Shown here in pieces: positions 50,261 to 58,846 of a stretch of 64,000 nucleotides of DNA. Position 1 is the stretch's first letter, and each line of letters starts with the position of its first letter. Both the position numbers and the translations under genes were made by a program. Origin of the DNA: DASSQJ01 sp963773655 (GTDB lineage: Bacteria; Actinomycetota; Actinomycetes; Actinomycetales; Dermatophilaceae); contig CAVZBX010000001.1 of the NCBI GenBank assembly GCA_963773655.1, positions 1 to 64,000 on the forward strand, written 5' to 3'. Under the pieces are notes generated by a model. That model ran no database searches. It was not told where the DNA came from and saw only the letters and a list, made by a program, of their open reading frames with translations.

Positions 50261-51213
50261 CGTGCACCTGCCTCGACGACGTCGAAGAAGACCTCTTCGA
50301 GCTCCGAGCGGGGCCGGCCGAACCCGAGCACCTCGACCTCCTCGTGCCCCAGGACCTGACGCAGCAGGTCCCGCCCGTCGGCCCGCCCGTCGGCGAGGGT
50401 GACCGTGAGCGACCACTCCTCGCCGTCGACCGGGGGCGGAGCGACGACGTCGGCCACCCACGGCTGCCGGCGCAGGTCCTCCACGACGCGCTGGCCACCG
50501 CCGGCGAGCGTCAGCCGGAAGGTGTGGTCGTCGCGGCCGGACAGGAGCTCGTCGAGGGGGGACTGCACCACCCGGCGGCCGCCCTCGAGGATCGCGACCT
50601 CGTCACTGACCTGCTGGACGTCATCGAGGATGTGGGTGGAGTAGAACACGGTGGCCGACTCCTTCAGGGCCCGCATCACCGCCAGGACGTCACGCCGGCC
50701 CAGCGGGTCGAGCGCCGCCGCCGGCTCGTCGAGGATGAGCAGCGGGGGCCGGTGGATCTGTGCCTGGGCGATGCCGAGCCGCTGGCGCTGGCCCCCCGAC
50801 AGGTCGCCGGCGCGGCTGTCGGCCTTCGCGGTGAGCCCCACGAGGTCGAGCACGTCGGTGATCTCGTCCTCGACGTCGCCGTCGCGTGCACGGGGGAAGA
50901 ACCCGGCGGCGTACCGCAGCACCTGCCGCGCCGTCAGCTCCTCGTGGAAGTGCGGCTGCTGGGGCAGGTACCCGACCAGGCTGCGGACGGTCAGGCCCTC
51001 GCGGCGGACGTCGTGCCCGAGCACCGTCGCCGTGCCACCCGTGGGGGCGGCGAGACCGAGGAGCACCCGCATCAGGGTCGTCTTCCCGGCACCGTTCGGG
51101 CCGAGGAAGCCGAAGAGCGAGCGCTGCGGAACCTGCAGGTCAAGCCCCTCCAGCGCCACGACGCGCCCGTAGTGCTTGGTCAACCCCTGACAGTCGATGG
51201 CGAATGGCTCCAC
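50257..51213 (-). CDS. ABC transporter ATP-binding protein
   Basis: A 318-residue ATPase with Walker A GPNGAGKTT (about 37-45), Q-loop YLPQQPHF, signature LSGGQRQRLG, Walker B LLILDEPAAALD and H-loop STHILDD, plus the C-terminal extension found in ABC-2 exporter ATPases. GTG 51213 is the chosen start; the Shine-Dalgarno is weak (GGTGG). It forms one exporter with the permease. Confidence 0.9.
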   Translation of the reverse strand: MEPFAIDCQGLTKHYGRVVALEGLDLQVPQRSLFGFLGPNGAGKTTLMRVLLGLAAPTGGTATVLGHDVRREGLTVRSLVGYLPQQPHFHEELTARQVLRYAAGFFPRARDGDVEDEITDVLDLVGLTAKADSRAGDLSGGQRQRLGIAQAQIHRPPLLILDEPAAALDPLGRRDVLAVMRALKESATVFYSTHILDDVQQVSDEVAILEGGRRVVQSPLDELLSGRDDHTFRLTLAGGGQRVVEDLRRQPWVADVVAPPPVDGEEWSLTVTLADGRADGRDLLRQVLGHEEVEVLGFGRPRSELEEVFFDVVEAGAR

Positions 51214-51424
51214 CCACCCACCGTGCCACGGGGAGGATCGGCGGCCTTCGGCCTGAGGGCAATGCCACACGGCCACCGGGGCGCCTCGGTGGATGACGCG
51301 GTCCGCCGTTCCGAGGCCCGAGGTGCCCCCGACCGCGGTGCTGCTGCCCGCCTTGGCCTGTACGCGGAGCGGCGCGCCGTGGTGTGCTGGGGGCCGGACG
51401 GCGTCGCAGTTACGGAGGTGCGTG

Positions 51425-51733
51425 ATGAGGCCGGAGGACATCCTCACCCGGGTCGGTGACCAGCTCGCCATCGAGCGGGTCTTCGGCGAGCCCATCGAGC
51501 GCGACGGGATCACCGTGGTCCCCGTCGCGGTCGCGGTCGGAGGCGGAGGTGGCGGCACCGGCCCCGACGACCAGGGCACCGGCGGTGGCTTCGGCGGCAT
51601 GGTGCGGGGCATCGGCGTGTACACGATCCGCGACGGGCGGGTGCGCTTCATCCCGGCGGCGGACACCACCGTGCTCGCCGCGCTGTTCGTCCTGACCGTC
51701 GGGATCGTGGCGCGCCTCCGACGCCGCCGGTAG
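51425..51733 (+). CDS. GerW/YtfJ family protein
   Basis: The 102-residue sequence follows the YtfJ/GerW pattern: a hydrophilic start, VFGEPIERDGITVVPVAVAVGGGGGG, a Gly-rich loop, a GVYTIRDGRVRFIPA beta segment and a C-terminal membrane helix (TVLAALFVLTVGIVARL) with a basic end. In Bacillus the family is linked to spore germination; in non-sporulating actinobacteria its role is unknown. A GGAGGTGCGTG site precedes ATG 51425. Confidence 0.85.
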   Translation: MRPEDILTRVGDQLAIERVFGEPIERDGITVVPVAVAVGGGGGGTGPDDQGTGGGFGGMVRGIGVYTIRDGRVRFIPAADTTVLAALFVLTVGIVARLRRRR

Positions 51734-51816
51734 CGACACCCCCGCTCGCGCTCGACGTCGCGGACCCGCGGTGCCACACCCGAGGCCTGGTGACCGCACC
51801 GACTCCGGCTGTCCGG

Positions 51817-51840
51817 ATCACTCGAACGTGTGATGTCCGG
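51817..51840 (+). promoter_or_regulatory. Shared operator-like site, copy 1
   Basis: ATCACTCGAACGTGTGATGT plus CCGG. The core is the inverted repeat ATCAC-N8-GTGAT. The same 20-nt core (two differences, both in the centre) recurs at 55066. It lies 81 bp before the small gene at 51922. Confidence 0.55.
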
Positions 51841-51921
51841 CGGCCGGACGCGGGGCAGCATCGACGGCATCGGACGCCGGCGGTACCGCCCCGGCGCACG
51901 GACGCCACGGAGGTGGGCTGC

Positions 51922-52185
51922 ATGCCCCGAGTCATCATCACGCACGACATCCGCGAGGTCGACCGCTGGCTGGCCGGCAAGGACGAGCGGGCTGCGGCCA
52001 TGCCGGGTGCCACCGGGGTCACCGACCTCGTCGCGCTCGACGGCAGCAAGCGTGCCGCCGTCACCTTCGAGACCGACGACCTGGCTGCGCTGAGGGCGCT
52101 GCTCGAGTCGATGCCGCCGGAGGTGGCCGCCCAGGCCGAGTCGCACGGCGTCATCCCGCCGTTCACCGTCTACGTCGAGAAGTAG
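51922..52185 (+). CDS. Small hypothetical protein, 87 aa
   Basis: Not recognised. The alternation of strands and helices (PRVIITHDIREVDRWL, RAAVTFETDDLAALRALLES, PPFTVYVEK) suggests a ferredoxin-like alpha/beta barrel of the size used by small dimeric monooxygenases or isomerases. GGAGGTGGGCTGC precedes the ATG. An operator-like site (51817-51840) shared with the monooxygenase-like gene at 55207 lies upstream, so both may answer to the LAL regulator encoded between them. Confidence 0.65.
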   Translation: MPRVIITHDIREVDRWLAGKDERAAAMPGATGVTDLVALDGSKRAAVTFETDDLAALRALLESMPPEVAAQAESHGVIPPFTVYVEK

Positions 52186-52271
52186 CCGCCGACGGGCGGT
52201 GCCCGCTGCGGGCGCCGGCACCGTGCCCGCAGCGCTCTGGACGAGGGCCCCCGGGTGCGAGACCCTTGGGC

Positions 52272-55082
52272 GTGGCCGCTGCGCAGGGGGTCGTCGGGCG
52301 CGGGGTCGAGCTCGCGACGGCTGCCACGGCCCTCGGCGCGCTCGCCGGGGGACGGTTCTCGGCGCTCGTCGTCGAGGGCGAGGCCGGCATCGGCAAGACC
52401 CACCTCGTGCGGGCCCTCCTCGACACGGCGGTGCCCTCCGGCGTCTCGGTGCTGCAGGCGCAGGCCCACCCCTTCGAGCGCACCCGGCCGTTCGGCCTGG
52501 TCGCGGCGGCGCTCGGCCTGCGGCGCGGGGTCGCCGACCCCCGCAGGGCGGCCATCGGCGCACTCCTCGCCGGGGGGCCCGAGGCACCGGGGACCAGCGA
52601 CCTCCAGTACCGGGTCGTCGAGGAGGTCGTCGACCTCGTCGAGGCCGGCTGCGCGGTGCAGCCCCTGCTCCTGGTGCTCGAGGACCTGCACTGGTCCGAC
52701 GCGCCGAGCCTGATGACGGTCTCGGCGCTCGTTCGGCGGCTCCCCCTCTCGGCCTTCGCCGTCGTCGTGACGGTACGGCCGTCGCCCCTGACGGCCGACG
52801 TCGCCCGCCTCGTCGGCGACCTGACGGACGCGGGCGCACGCACCCTCCGGCTCGCGCCGCTCGCCCCCGAGGACCTCGTCACGCTGGCCGCCGGCAGGCT
52901 GGGTGCCCCGCCGGGTCCGACGCTCACCGCCATGCTCGCCGGCGCCGGCGGGAACCCGCTGTGGGCGCTGGCGCTCCTGCGATCCCTGTCCGACGAGGGG
53001 ATGCTGCGGCGCACCGAGCACGGGGTCGACGCGACGACCACCGCGTTGCCGCCCTCGCTGGGCGAGCTGGTGGTCCGCCGCCTGCGCGACCTGCCGGAGG
53101 AGACGCTGGAGCTGCTCCGGGTCGCCGCGGTCCTCGGGGACGCCGTCCCGCTCCGCGACATCTCCGCCGTCGCCCGGCGGCCGGAGACGGAGGTGGCCGC
53201 ACACCTGCGCCCCGCGTACGACGCCCACCTGCTCGACGGCACCGCCGACCGGGTGACGTTCCGGCACCAGCTGGTGCACGACGCCATCCACCAGCACATC
53301 CCGGCGGCCGACCGTCGAGCCCGACACCGCGAGGCCGCCGTCACGCTCATGGCCACGGGGGCGGAGCCGCTCGACGTGGCGGACCACCTGGTGCTCGGGG
53401 CCCAGCGGGGTGACGAGGAGGCGGTGGCCTGGCTGCGCGCCGCCGCGCAGGAGGCCGGCACCCGGTCGCCGTCCGTCGCGGTCGACCTGCTCCGACGGGC
53501 CGAGGCCCTCCTGCCCGGGGGCCACCCCGACGCCGATGCCGTGTCGGTGGAGATCGTCCAGGCGATGCTCCGGGCCGGGCTGGTGGCGGAGGCAGCCGCG
53601 CGAGCCGAGGCCGTCCTCGACCGGCGGCACGCTCCCGAGGCCGACACACCGCTGCGGCTCTCCCTCGTCGGCGCCCTGGCCCTGCAGAACCGGGCCGACG
53701 AGCTCATCGCCGTGGCGCGCAGCAGCCTCGACGGGCTCGGCCCCGCCGAGCAGGTCCCGGTGCTCGCTCAGCAGAGCTGGGCGCTCACCTACCGGGGCGA
53801 GCCGCAGGCGGGGGAGGAGACGGCCCGGCGCGCACTGGTCGCCGCCGAGGGGACCGGGCACGCGGGGATGACGGTCTGGGCACTGACCGCCCTGCTCGTC
53901 GCGGTGGGCCGTCAGGGCCGCTTCGGCGAGGCGCTCGCCCACGCCCGGCACGCCGACAGGCTCTCCGCAGGATCGGACGACCTGCTGTCCCTGCCGCTCC
54001 AGCCCAGGCTCTTCCTGGGGCTGGCCCGCTTCGATGCCGACCTCGTCGCCGAGGCGCGGGCGGCCTACCGTGGCGCCCTCGACGACGAGTTCCGCTCCGG
54101 CTGGTGGCTCGCGGACACGCTGATGGCCGATGCGGAGGCCTGCTTCGCCGTCGGCGAGTGGGGCGACGCCGTCCCCCGGCTGGTGGCGGGAGGGGAGGCG
54201 GCGCGGGAGAAGAGCCATCCGCTGCTGCTGTCCCAGTCGCTGGTGCACCGGGTCGTCATCGCGACGGCGACCGGCGCCCTGGAGTCCGCGTCCCAGCTCG
54301 CGGGCGGCCTCTCCACCGCGGTCACGGGGGAGGACCTCCCGTACAACGCCGGCGCGGTGGCCTTCGCGCTGGCCGGGCTCAAGGCGGCGACGGGGGACTC
54401 GCAGGGTGCCTACGACCTCCTGCTCCGGTGCTGGCGGGCCGAAACCGCACGGGGCAGCCGGTACTACCACCGCCGCCTCGCCCCCGACCTCGTCCGCCTC
54501 GCCCTCGCGCTGGGCCACCCCGACGTCGCCGCGGAGGTGGCAGACGCCCTCGCCGCGGACGTCGCCCTCGCCCCCGACGTCGGGTCGGTCCGAAGCGTCG
54601 CGCTCCGGTGCCGCGGGCTCGTCGACGACGACGTGGAGCCTGCCCTCGAGTCGGTGGCCCTGGCCCGGCACACCCCCCTCCTCCTCGAGCACACCGGAGC
54701 CTGCGAGGACGCCGCGACGCTGCTGGCCCGGCGACACCGCAGCGACGAGGCCGTCGGGCTGCTCCGTGAGGCGCTGGACCGCCACGAGCGGGCCGGCGCC
54801 GAGGCCTGGGCCGGACGGGTCCGCGCCCGGCTGCGACAGCTCGGCGTGAACCCCGGCGCACGGGGCGCCAGGGCCCGGCCGGTGTCGGGATGGGAGAGCC
54901 TGACCGCGACCGAGCGGGCCGTGTCCCTGCTCGTGGCGGAGGGGCTGACCAACGGGGCCGTCGCCAAGCAGCTGTACGTCTCGCCGCACACCGTGAACAC
55001 CCACCTCCGACACGTCTTCGCCAAGCTCGGGGTGTCGAACCGGGTCGCGCTCGCCGGCGTGGTGCATCACTCGAACAGGTGA
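52272..55082 (+). CDS. LuxR-family ATPase regulator (LAL type), second copy
   Basis: A 936-residue LAL regulator: Walker A GEAGIGKTH (about 38-46), Walker B-like LLLVLEDLHWSDAP, a long TPR-like middle, and a C-terminal LuxR HTH (TATERAVSLLVAEGLTNGAV, SPHTVNTHLRHVFAKLGVS). GTG 52272 is used; an in-frame TTG at 52266 is possible. It is flanked on both sides by the operator-like core ATCAC-N8-GTGAT; the downstream copy overlaps its own last codons. It probably controls the small flanking genes. Confidence 0.88.
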   Translation: MAAAQGVVGRGVELATAATALGALAGGRFSALVVEGEAGIGKTHLVRALLDTAVPSGVSVLQAQAHPFERTRPFGLVAAALGLRRGVADPRRAAIGALLAGGPEAPGTSDLQYRVVEEVVDLVEAGCAVQPLLLVLEDLHWSDAPSLMTVSALVRRLPLSAFAVVVTVRPSPLTADVARLVGDLTDAGARTLRLAPLAPEDLVTLAAGRLGAPPGPTLTAMLAGAGGNPLWALALLRSLSDEGMLRRTEHGVDATTTALPPSLGELVVRRLRDLPEETLELLRVAAVLGDAVPLRDISAVARRPETEVAAHLRPAYDAHLLDGTADRVTFRHQLVHDAIHQHIPAADRRARHREAAVTLMATGAEPLDVADHLVLGAQRGDEEAVAWLRAAAQEAGTRSPSVAVDLLRRAEALLPGGHPDADAVSVEIVQAMLRAGLVAEAAARAEAVLDRRHAPEADTPLRLSLVGALALQNRADELIAVARSSLDGLGPAEQVPVLAQQSWALTYRGEPQAGEETARRALVAAEGTGHAGMTVWALTALLVAVGRQGRFGEALAHARHADRLSAGSDDLLSLPLQPRLFLGLARFDADLVAEARAAYRGALDDEFRSGWWLADTLMADAEACFAVGEWGDAVPRLVAGGEAAREKSHPLLLSQSLVHRVVIATATGALESASQLAGGLSTAVTGEDLPYNAGAVAFALAGLKAATGDSQGAYDLLLRCWRAETARGSRYYHRRLAPDLVRLALALGHPDVAAEVADALAADVALAPDVGSVRSVALRCRGLVDDDVEPALESVALARHTPLLLEHTGACEDAATLLARRHRSDEAVGLLREALDRHERAGAEAWAGRVRARLRQLGVNPGARGARARPVSGWESLTATERAVSLLVAEGLTNGAVAKQLYVSPHTVNTHLRHVFAKLGVSNRVALAGVVHHSNR

Positions 55083-55090
55083 TGTTCCGG
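55066..55090 (+). promoter_or_regulatory. Shared operator-like site, copy 2
   Basis: ATCACTCGAACAGGTGATGT plus TCCGG. It is extended by one more pair (CATCAC/GTGATG) than copy 1. It overlaps the final codons (HSNR-stop) of the LAL gene and lies 116 bp before the gene at 55207. Confidence 0.55.
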
Positions 55091-55206
55091 GCGCCCACCG
55101 AGCGCAGGATCGGGGGGCAGCCGCAGCCGGGTACGCCGGCTCCGCCGGGCAGGTGGTGTCCCGGGTGCCCGGGCGAGCGGCCTCGCTGCGACGGAGGAGG
55201 ACCGGT

Positions 55207-55491
55207 ATGTCCATCAGGGTGGTCATCGAGTTCCAGGCCCGACCCGGGAGGCGGGAGGAGCTGAGGAGCGTGCTCGCCGGCATCTCCGCCTCCCACGGGC
55301 CGAGCGCGCCCGGATACCTGGGCAGCACCCTGTACGCCACCCTCGACGACGACGACGGGCTGGTCGAGATCGCCGACTGGGAGTCGGCGCAGTCGCAGGC
55401 CGAGGCGGTCCGGGCCGCCATGGACAGCGGCGTCTACGCGCCCGTCGTCGAGCTGGTCGCGGCACCGTTCCGCGCCACGAGGATCGGCTGA
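55207..55491 (+). CDS. Antibiotic-biosynthesis-monooxygenase-like protein
   Basis: A 94-residue ABM-type dimeric alpha/beta barrel: IRVVIEFQARPGRREELRSV, GYLGSTLYATLDDDDGLVEI, then DWESAQSQAEAVR. Members oxidise quinone-like substrates or serve as small regulators of reactive compounds. GGAGGAGG precedes ATG 55207. It follows the LAL gene and carries the shared operator-like site upstream. Confidence 0.75.
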   Translation: MSIRVVIEFQARPGRREELRSVLAGISASHGPSAPGYLGSTLYATLDDDDGLVEIADWESAQSQAEAVRAAMDSGVYAPVVELVAAPFRATRIG

Positions 55492-55511
55492 CCGGCCAGC
55501 GCCGGCCGCCG

Positions 55512-55871
55512 GTGGCCCTCGTGCCCAGCCTCGCGTTCGCCCTCCCGTTGCTCCCCGGCCTGGTCGACGAGGAGCGAGCCGCCCTGACCTCGTGCTGGGT
55601 GGGTCCACGCCGGGAGGCCCACCGCGACGCCCGGCGGCGGGCGGGCATCACGCGTGAGGGCGTGTGGCTGCAGCGCACGGCCACCGGGGACCTCGCCGCC
55701 TGCTACCTCGAGGCCGACGACCTCACCCGGGCGACCGCGGTCCTCGCCGCCTCGCCCGACCCCTTCGACCGGTGGTTCCGCGGGCACGTGCGCCTCGTCC
55801 ACGGCATCGCCCTGGAGCACGGCCTGCCGACGCCCGAGCAGGTCCTCGACTTCGACGTCGACCGCCCGTGA
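55512..55871 (+). CDS. Small protein, DUF6176-like
   Basis: A 119-residue protein with REAHRDARRRAGITREGVWL, then TGDLAACYLEADDLTRATA and DPFDRWFRGH, close to the pattern of DUF6176 (small actinobacterial proteins of unknown role). GTG 55512 lies 20 bp after the previous gene; GTG 55521 is an alternative. Probably cotranscribed with the monooxygenase-like gene. Confidence 0.6.
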   Translation: MALVPSLAFALPLLPGLVDEERAALTSCWVGPRREAHRDARRRAGITREGVWLQRTATGDLAACYLEADDLTRATAVLAASPDPFDRWFRGHVRLVHGIALEHGLPTPEQVLDFDVDRP

Positions 55872-56031
55872 CCACCGCGGACGAGGGGTCCCTCCCCGCC
55901 GACCCGTCGTCGGGGAGCCGCGGGCGGACGTCCGGCACCGACGTGCCGGTCGAGAAGTGGCAAGCGTCCGGAGGCATCCCGCCCCCGGCGACCGAGCCGG
56001 CGACCACCGCCGGCGTGACGAGAGGACGACC

Positions 56032-56454
56032 ATGGACCACGCAGCGACGATGCGGCGCGCCTACGACCTGATCAACGCCGGGGACATCGACGGGTTCGGC
56101 GAGCTCGCCGCCGACGGCTTCGTCGAGCACGAGGAGCTGCCGGGCCTCGAACCGACCAGGGAGGGCGTGATCAGCCTGTTCAAGGGCTACCGGGCGGCCT
56201 TCCCGGACCTCCACATGGCGGTGGAGGACGTGATCGCCGAGGGGGACCGGGCGGTCGCGCGGGTCACCACCACCGGCACCCAGACGGGCGACTGGATGGG
56301 GATGCCCGCGTCGGGCAGGCGGGTCGAGGTGAAGCTCATCGACATCATGCGCTTCGACGACTCCGGGAAGATCAGCGAGCACTGGGGCGTCATGGACATG
56401 CTCTCGATGTTGCAGCAGCTCGGCGTCGTCCCCGAGATGCAGCCGGCGCCGTAG
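56032..56454 (+). CDS. SnoaL-like ester cyclase family protein
   Basis: A 140-residue SnoaL-like protein: MRRAYDLINAGDIDGFGELA, FVEHEELPG, GVISLFKGYRAAFPDLHMAV, and a C-terminal IDIMRFDDSGKISEHWGVMD, which holds the active-site acid/His positions of the family. These small cone-like folds include polyketide cyclases and many enzymes of unknown substrate. GAGAGGA precedes the ATG. It may belong to the same small-molecule response as the upstream genes. Confidence 0.82.
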   Translation: MDHAATMRRAYDLINAGDIDGFGELAADGFVEHEELPGLEPTREGVISLFKGYRAAFPDLHMAVEDVIAEGDRAVARVTTTGTQTGDWMGMPASGRRVEVKLIDIMRFDDSGKISEHWGVMDMLSMLQQLGVVPEMQPAP

Positions 56455-56465
56455 CGCCAGGAGGG

Positions 56466-57089
56466 TCAGCCGCTGCTCCTCGCGGCAGCGGCTCGTCCCT
56501 GCGCGAAGAAGGTGACGACGCCGTCGACGTCGGGCAGGTCGGTCGCGGCGCGGGTGGCCCCGAAGGACGCGTTCCAGAAGTCGCCCTCCCGACGCTGCCA
56601 CGGGCCGACGTAGGCGTACGGCGCCTCGTGCCCGTCGTCGCCGGGCGAGACCCCGTAGTTCACCTCGTCCAGGGCGTAGCCGACGTCGAAGTGCTCCGGC
56701 CACAGCACCCGCTCGGCGGCCGGGGCGAAGGCGGCCAGCGCGGCGTCACCACGCTGGAACCAGCCGAGGACCAGGGCCAGCGCCTCGGGGTCGACCACCA
56801 GCTCGTCGTCGGGCTGGACGCCGGAGCCGTCGCGGTAGGCGTCCGGTGCACCCACCGGCGCCCCGACGGCCTCCGCCAGCCCACGGCAGGTGCCGGCGAT
56901 CGGGGTGCGGCCCCCGGCCCACACCAGGTCGCGGCCGTCGACCCGCACGCCCGACGTCGCCCCGGCGAAGCCGCCGGGGACGACCCGCAGGCGCAGGGTC
57001 CCCGAGGCTGCGTACTGCGGGCCGGCGATGACCAGCTCGGCCACCCCGTGGAGGGCACGACGGGTCGCCACCAGCGCGTGGAGGTCCAT
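56466..57089 (-). CDS. Hypothetical protein, 207 aa
   Basis: Not recognised. A soluble protein, acidic in its second half, with motifs VVPGGFAGATSGVRVDGRDL, GWFQRGDAALAAF, WPEHFDVGYALDEVNYGVSPG and AYVGPWQRREGDFWNASFGA; the last two look like conserved blocks. The start may be ATG 57089 or GTG 57095. It converges on the SnoaL gene and precedes no obvious partner; the thioredoxin-like gene ends 16 bp upstream of it. Confidence 0.55.
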   Translation of the reverse strand: MDLHALVATRRALHGVAELVIAGPQYAASGTLRLRVVPGGFAGATSGVRVDGRDLVWAGGRTPIAGTCRGLAEAVGAPVGAPDAYRDGSGVQPDDELVVDPEALALVLGWFQRGDAALAAFAPAAERVLWPEHFDVGYALDEVNYGVSPGDDGHEAPYAYVGPWQRREGDFWNASFGATRAATDLPDVDGVVTFFAQGRAAAARSSG

Positions 57090-57104
57090 GGTCACGTCGC
57101 CGTC

Positions 57105-57350
57105 TCAGCCGCGGGCGGCGGCGGTGAGGAGCTGTGCGACTTCCGCGGGTCGGGGCACGCGGCCGGAGACGAGGACCTTGCCGTCCACGACCAGGCCTGG
57201 GGTGGACATGACGCCGTACGAGGCGATGGTCGGGTAGTCCTCGACCTTCTCCACGGTGGCGTCCAGCCCCAGGTCCGCGATGGCCTCCCTCGTGCTGCGC
57301 TCCAGGCGCTGACAGTTGGCGCAGCCGGGTCCCAGGATCTTGACGATCAT
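57105..57350 (-). CDS. Small thioredoxin-like redox protein
   Basis: An 81-residue thioredoxin-fold protein of the small redox-active disulfide type: MIVKILGPGCANCQRLER with CANC at 10-13, cis-Pro in MSTPGLVVDG. Such proteins travel with DUF318-type permeases and ArsR regulators, possibly reducing arsenicals or a permease thiol. GAGGAG precedes ATG 57350. Last gene of the arsR-permease-thioredoxin unit. Confidence 0.88.
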   Translation of the reverse strand: MIVKILGPGCANCQRLERSTREAIADLGLDATVEKVEDYPTIASYGVMSTPGLVVDGKVLVSGRVPRPAEVAQLLTAAARG

Positions 57351-57372
57351 GAGGATCTCCTCTCGGTGGTGC

Positions 57373-58422
57373 TCAGGCGAGCATGACGTTGAACAGGTAA
57401 CCCACGGCGACGATCGAGGCGCCGACGACGCCGACGTAGACGGCGAGCAGCCGGGGCTTGAGGACGCGGCGCAGCAGGATCATCTCCGGCAGGGAGAGCG
57501 CGACGACGGCCATCATGAAGGCGAGCAGGGTGCCCATGGGGAGGCCCTTGTCGTGCAGGGCCTCGACCAGGGGGAGGATGCCGGCCGCGTTCGAGTAGAG
57601 CGGGATCCCGAGGCCGACCGCCACCAGCACCCCGAAGGCGTTGTCCGGGCCGGCGTAGTCGGTGAAGAGGTCCTCGGGTGCCCATCCGTGGATCACCGCG
57701 CCGAGGCCGATGCCGACCAGCAGGTACGGCCAGATCCTCCGCAGGATGGTCCCGACCTCCTCGGCGGCCACCTGCACCCGCTCCGGGAAGGTCAACCGTG
57801 CGGCGGGGTCGACGGCCCGGCCGCCGAGCGTGGTCTCGAAGACGAACGGCTCGACGTAGCGCTCGAGCCGGAGCCGTCCGAGGGCCCAGCCGGCCACGAC
57901 GGCGATCGACACGCCGGCCGCGATGTACGCGAGGGTGACCTGCCACCCGAACAGGGTGAGCAGCAGGCCGATGGCGACCTCGTTGACGAGCGGGCTGGCG
58001 ATGAGGAAGCTCAACGTCACCCCCAGCGGGACCCCGGCGGCGACGAAGCCGATGAACGCGGGCACCGCGCTGCACGAGCAGAACGGGGTCACCACCCCCA
58101 GCCCCGCGGCCATGACGTTGCCGACCCCCTCGCGGCGCCCGCCGAGCAGCGCCCGGGTCCGCTCGATGCTCATGTAGGAGCGCAGGAGGGTGATCACGAA
58201 GATGATGCCCGACAGCAGGAGAGCGATCTTCACCGTGTCGTAGAAGAAGAAGTGCAGGGTCTCGGTGAGCCGGGCCCCGGGGTCCAGGCCCAGCAGGTCG
58301 TAGAACATCCGGTCCCACAGCCACCCGTTCACCCAGTAGGCCAGCGTCCACACCGCCGCCAGGCCGGTCAGGGCCACCCCACGGCCGGCCCGCGTGGTGG
58401 GCAGGTGCGCGGTGGCGGTCAT
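57373..58422 (-). CDS. DUF318/ArsP-type permease
   Basis: A 349-residue permease with about eight membrane helices and the family motif TPFCSCSAVPAFIGF (Cys pair in the membrane) repeated in weaker form as GIPLYSNAAGILPL. The family includes ArsP (trivalent organoarsenical efflux) and related exporters. It overlaps arsR by ATGA and is followed by the thioredoxin-like gene (22 bp). Organoarsenical or other soft-metal-linked export is likely, unproven. Confidence 0.88.
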   Translation of the reverse strand: MTATAHLPTTRAGRGVALTGLAAVWTLAYWVNGWLWDRMFYDLLGLDPGARLTETLHFFFYDTVKIALLLSGIIFVITLLRSYMSIERTRALLGGRREGVGNVMAAGLGVVTPFCSCSAVPAFIGFVAAGVPLGVTLSFLIASPLVNEVAIGLLLTLFGWQVTLAYIAAGVSIAVVAGWALGRLRLERYVEPFVFETTLGGRAVDPAARLTFPERVQVAAEEVGTILRRIWPYLLVGIGLGAVIHGWAPEDLFTDYAGPDNAFGVLVAVGLGIPLYSNAAGILPLVEALHDKGLPMGTLLAFMMAVVALSLPEMILLRRVLKPRLLAVYVGVVGASIVAVGYLFNVMLA

Positions 58423-58748
58423 GGCCGGCTGCCTGTCGTGCCCACGGGAAGGGCGTCGGCCAGGCGGTCGGCGGCGTCGGCGGAGAGCGTGTAGTCGATC
58501 CATCGGCCGCGCCGCGCCGTGGTGACCAGGCCTGCATCGCGGAGCACCTTCAGGTGGTAGCTCAGCAGGTTGGCAGCGACCGGCACACGCTCCTGCAGGT
58601 CGCAGACGCAGGTCGTGCCGTGACGGGCGAGGTGACGGACGACGGTCCACCGAACCGGGTCGGCCACGGCAGAGAGGAGAGCCGGTCCGACCTCGGTGCG
58701 GGCCGCATCCGATGCCGCCACCAGCTCGATCGGCCTCACTTCAGCCAC
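58419..58748 (-). CDS. arsR: ArsR-family metalloregulator
   Basis: A 109-residue ArsR repressor with the winged helix and the metal site CVCDL (Cys47, Cys49), the As(III)/Sb(III)-sensing motif of ArsR, and recognition helix NLLSYHLKVLRDAGLV. A TACGAT box (58755-58760) is 6 nt before GTG 58748, so the operon is leaderless. It is first in the arsR-permease-thioredoxin operon and should be its repressor. Confidence 0.92.
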   Translation of the reverse strand: MAEVRPIELVAASDAARTEVGPALLSAVADPVRWTVVRHLARHGTTCVCDLQERVPVAANLLSYHLKVLRDAGLVTTARRGRWIDYTLSADAADRLADALPVGTTGSRP

Positions 58749-58846
58749 ATTTGAATCGTAGGCAGGACGTGACGGCGGCGGACCGGGTGTGTGACCGGGT
58801 GTACACGGAACCGGTCTCCCACCGGTGATGGGGCTTCGAGAGGTCC

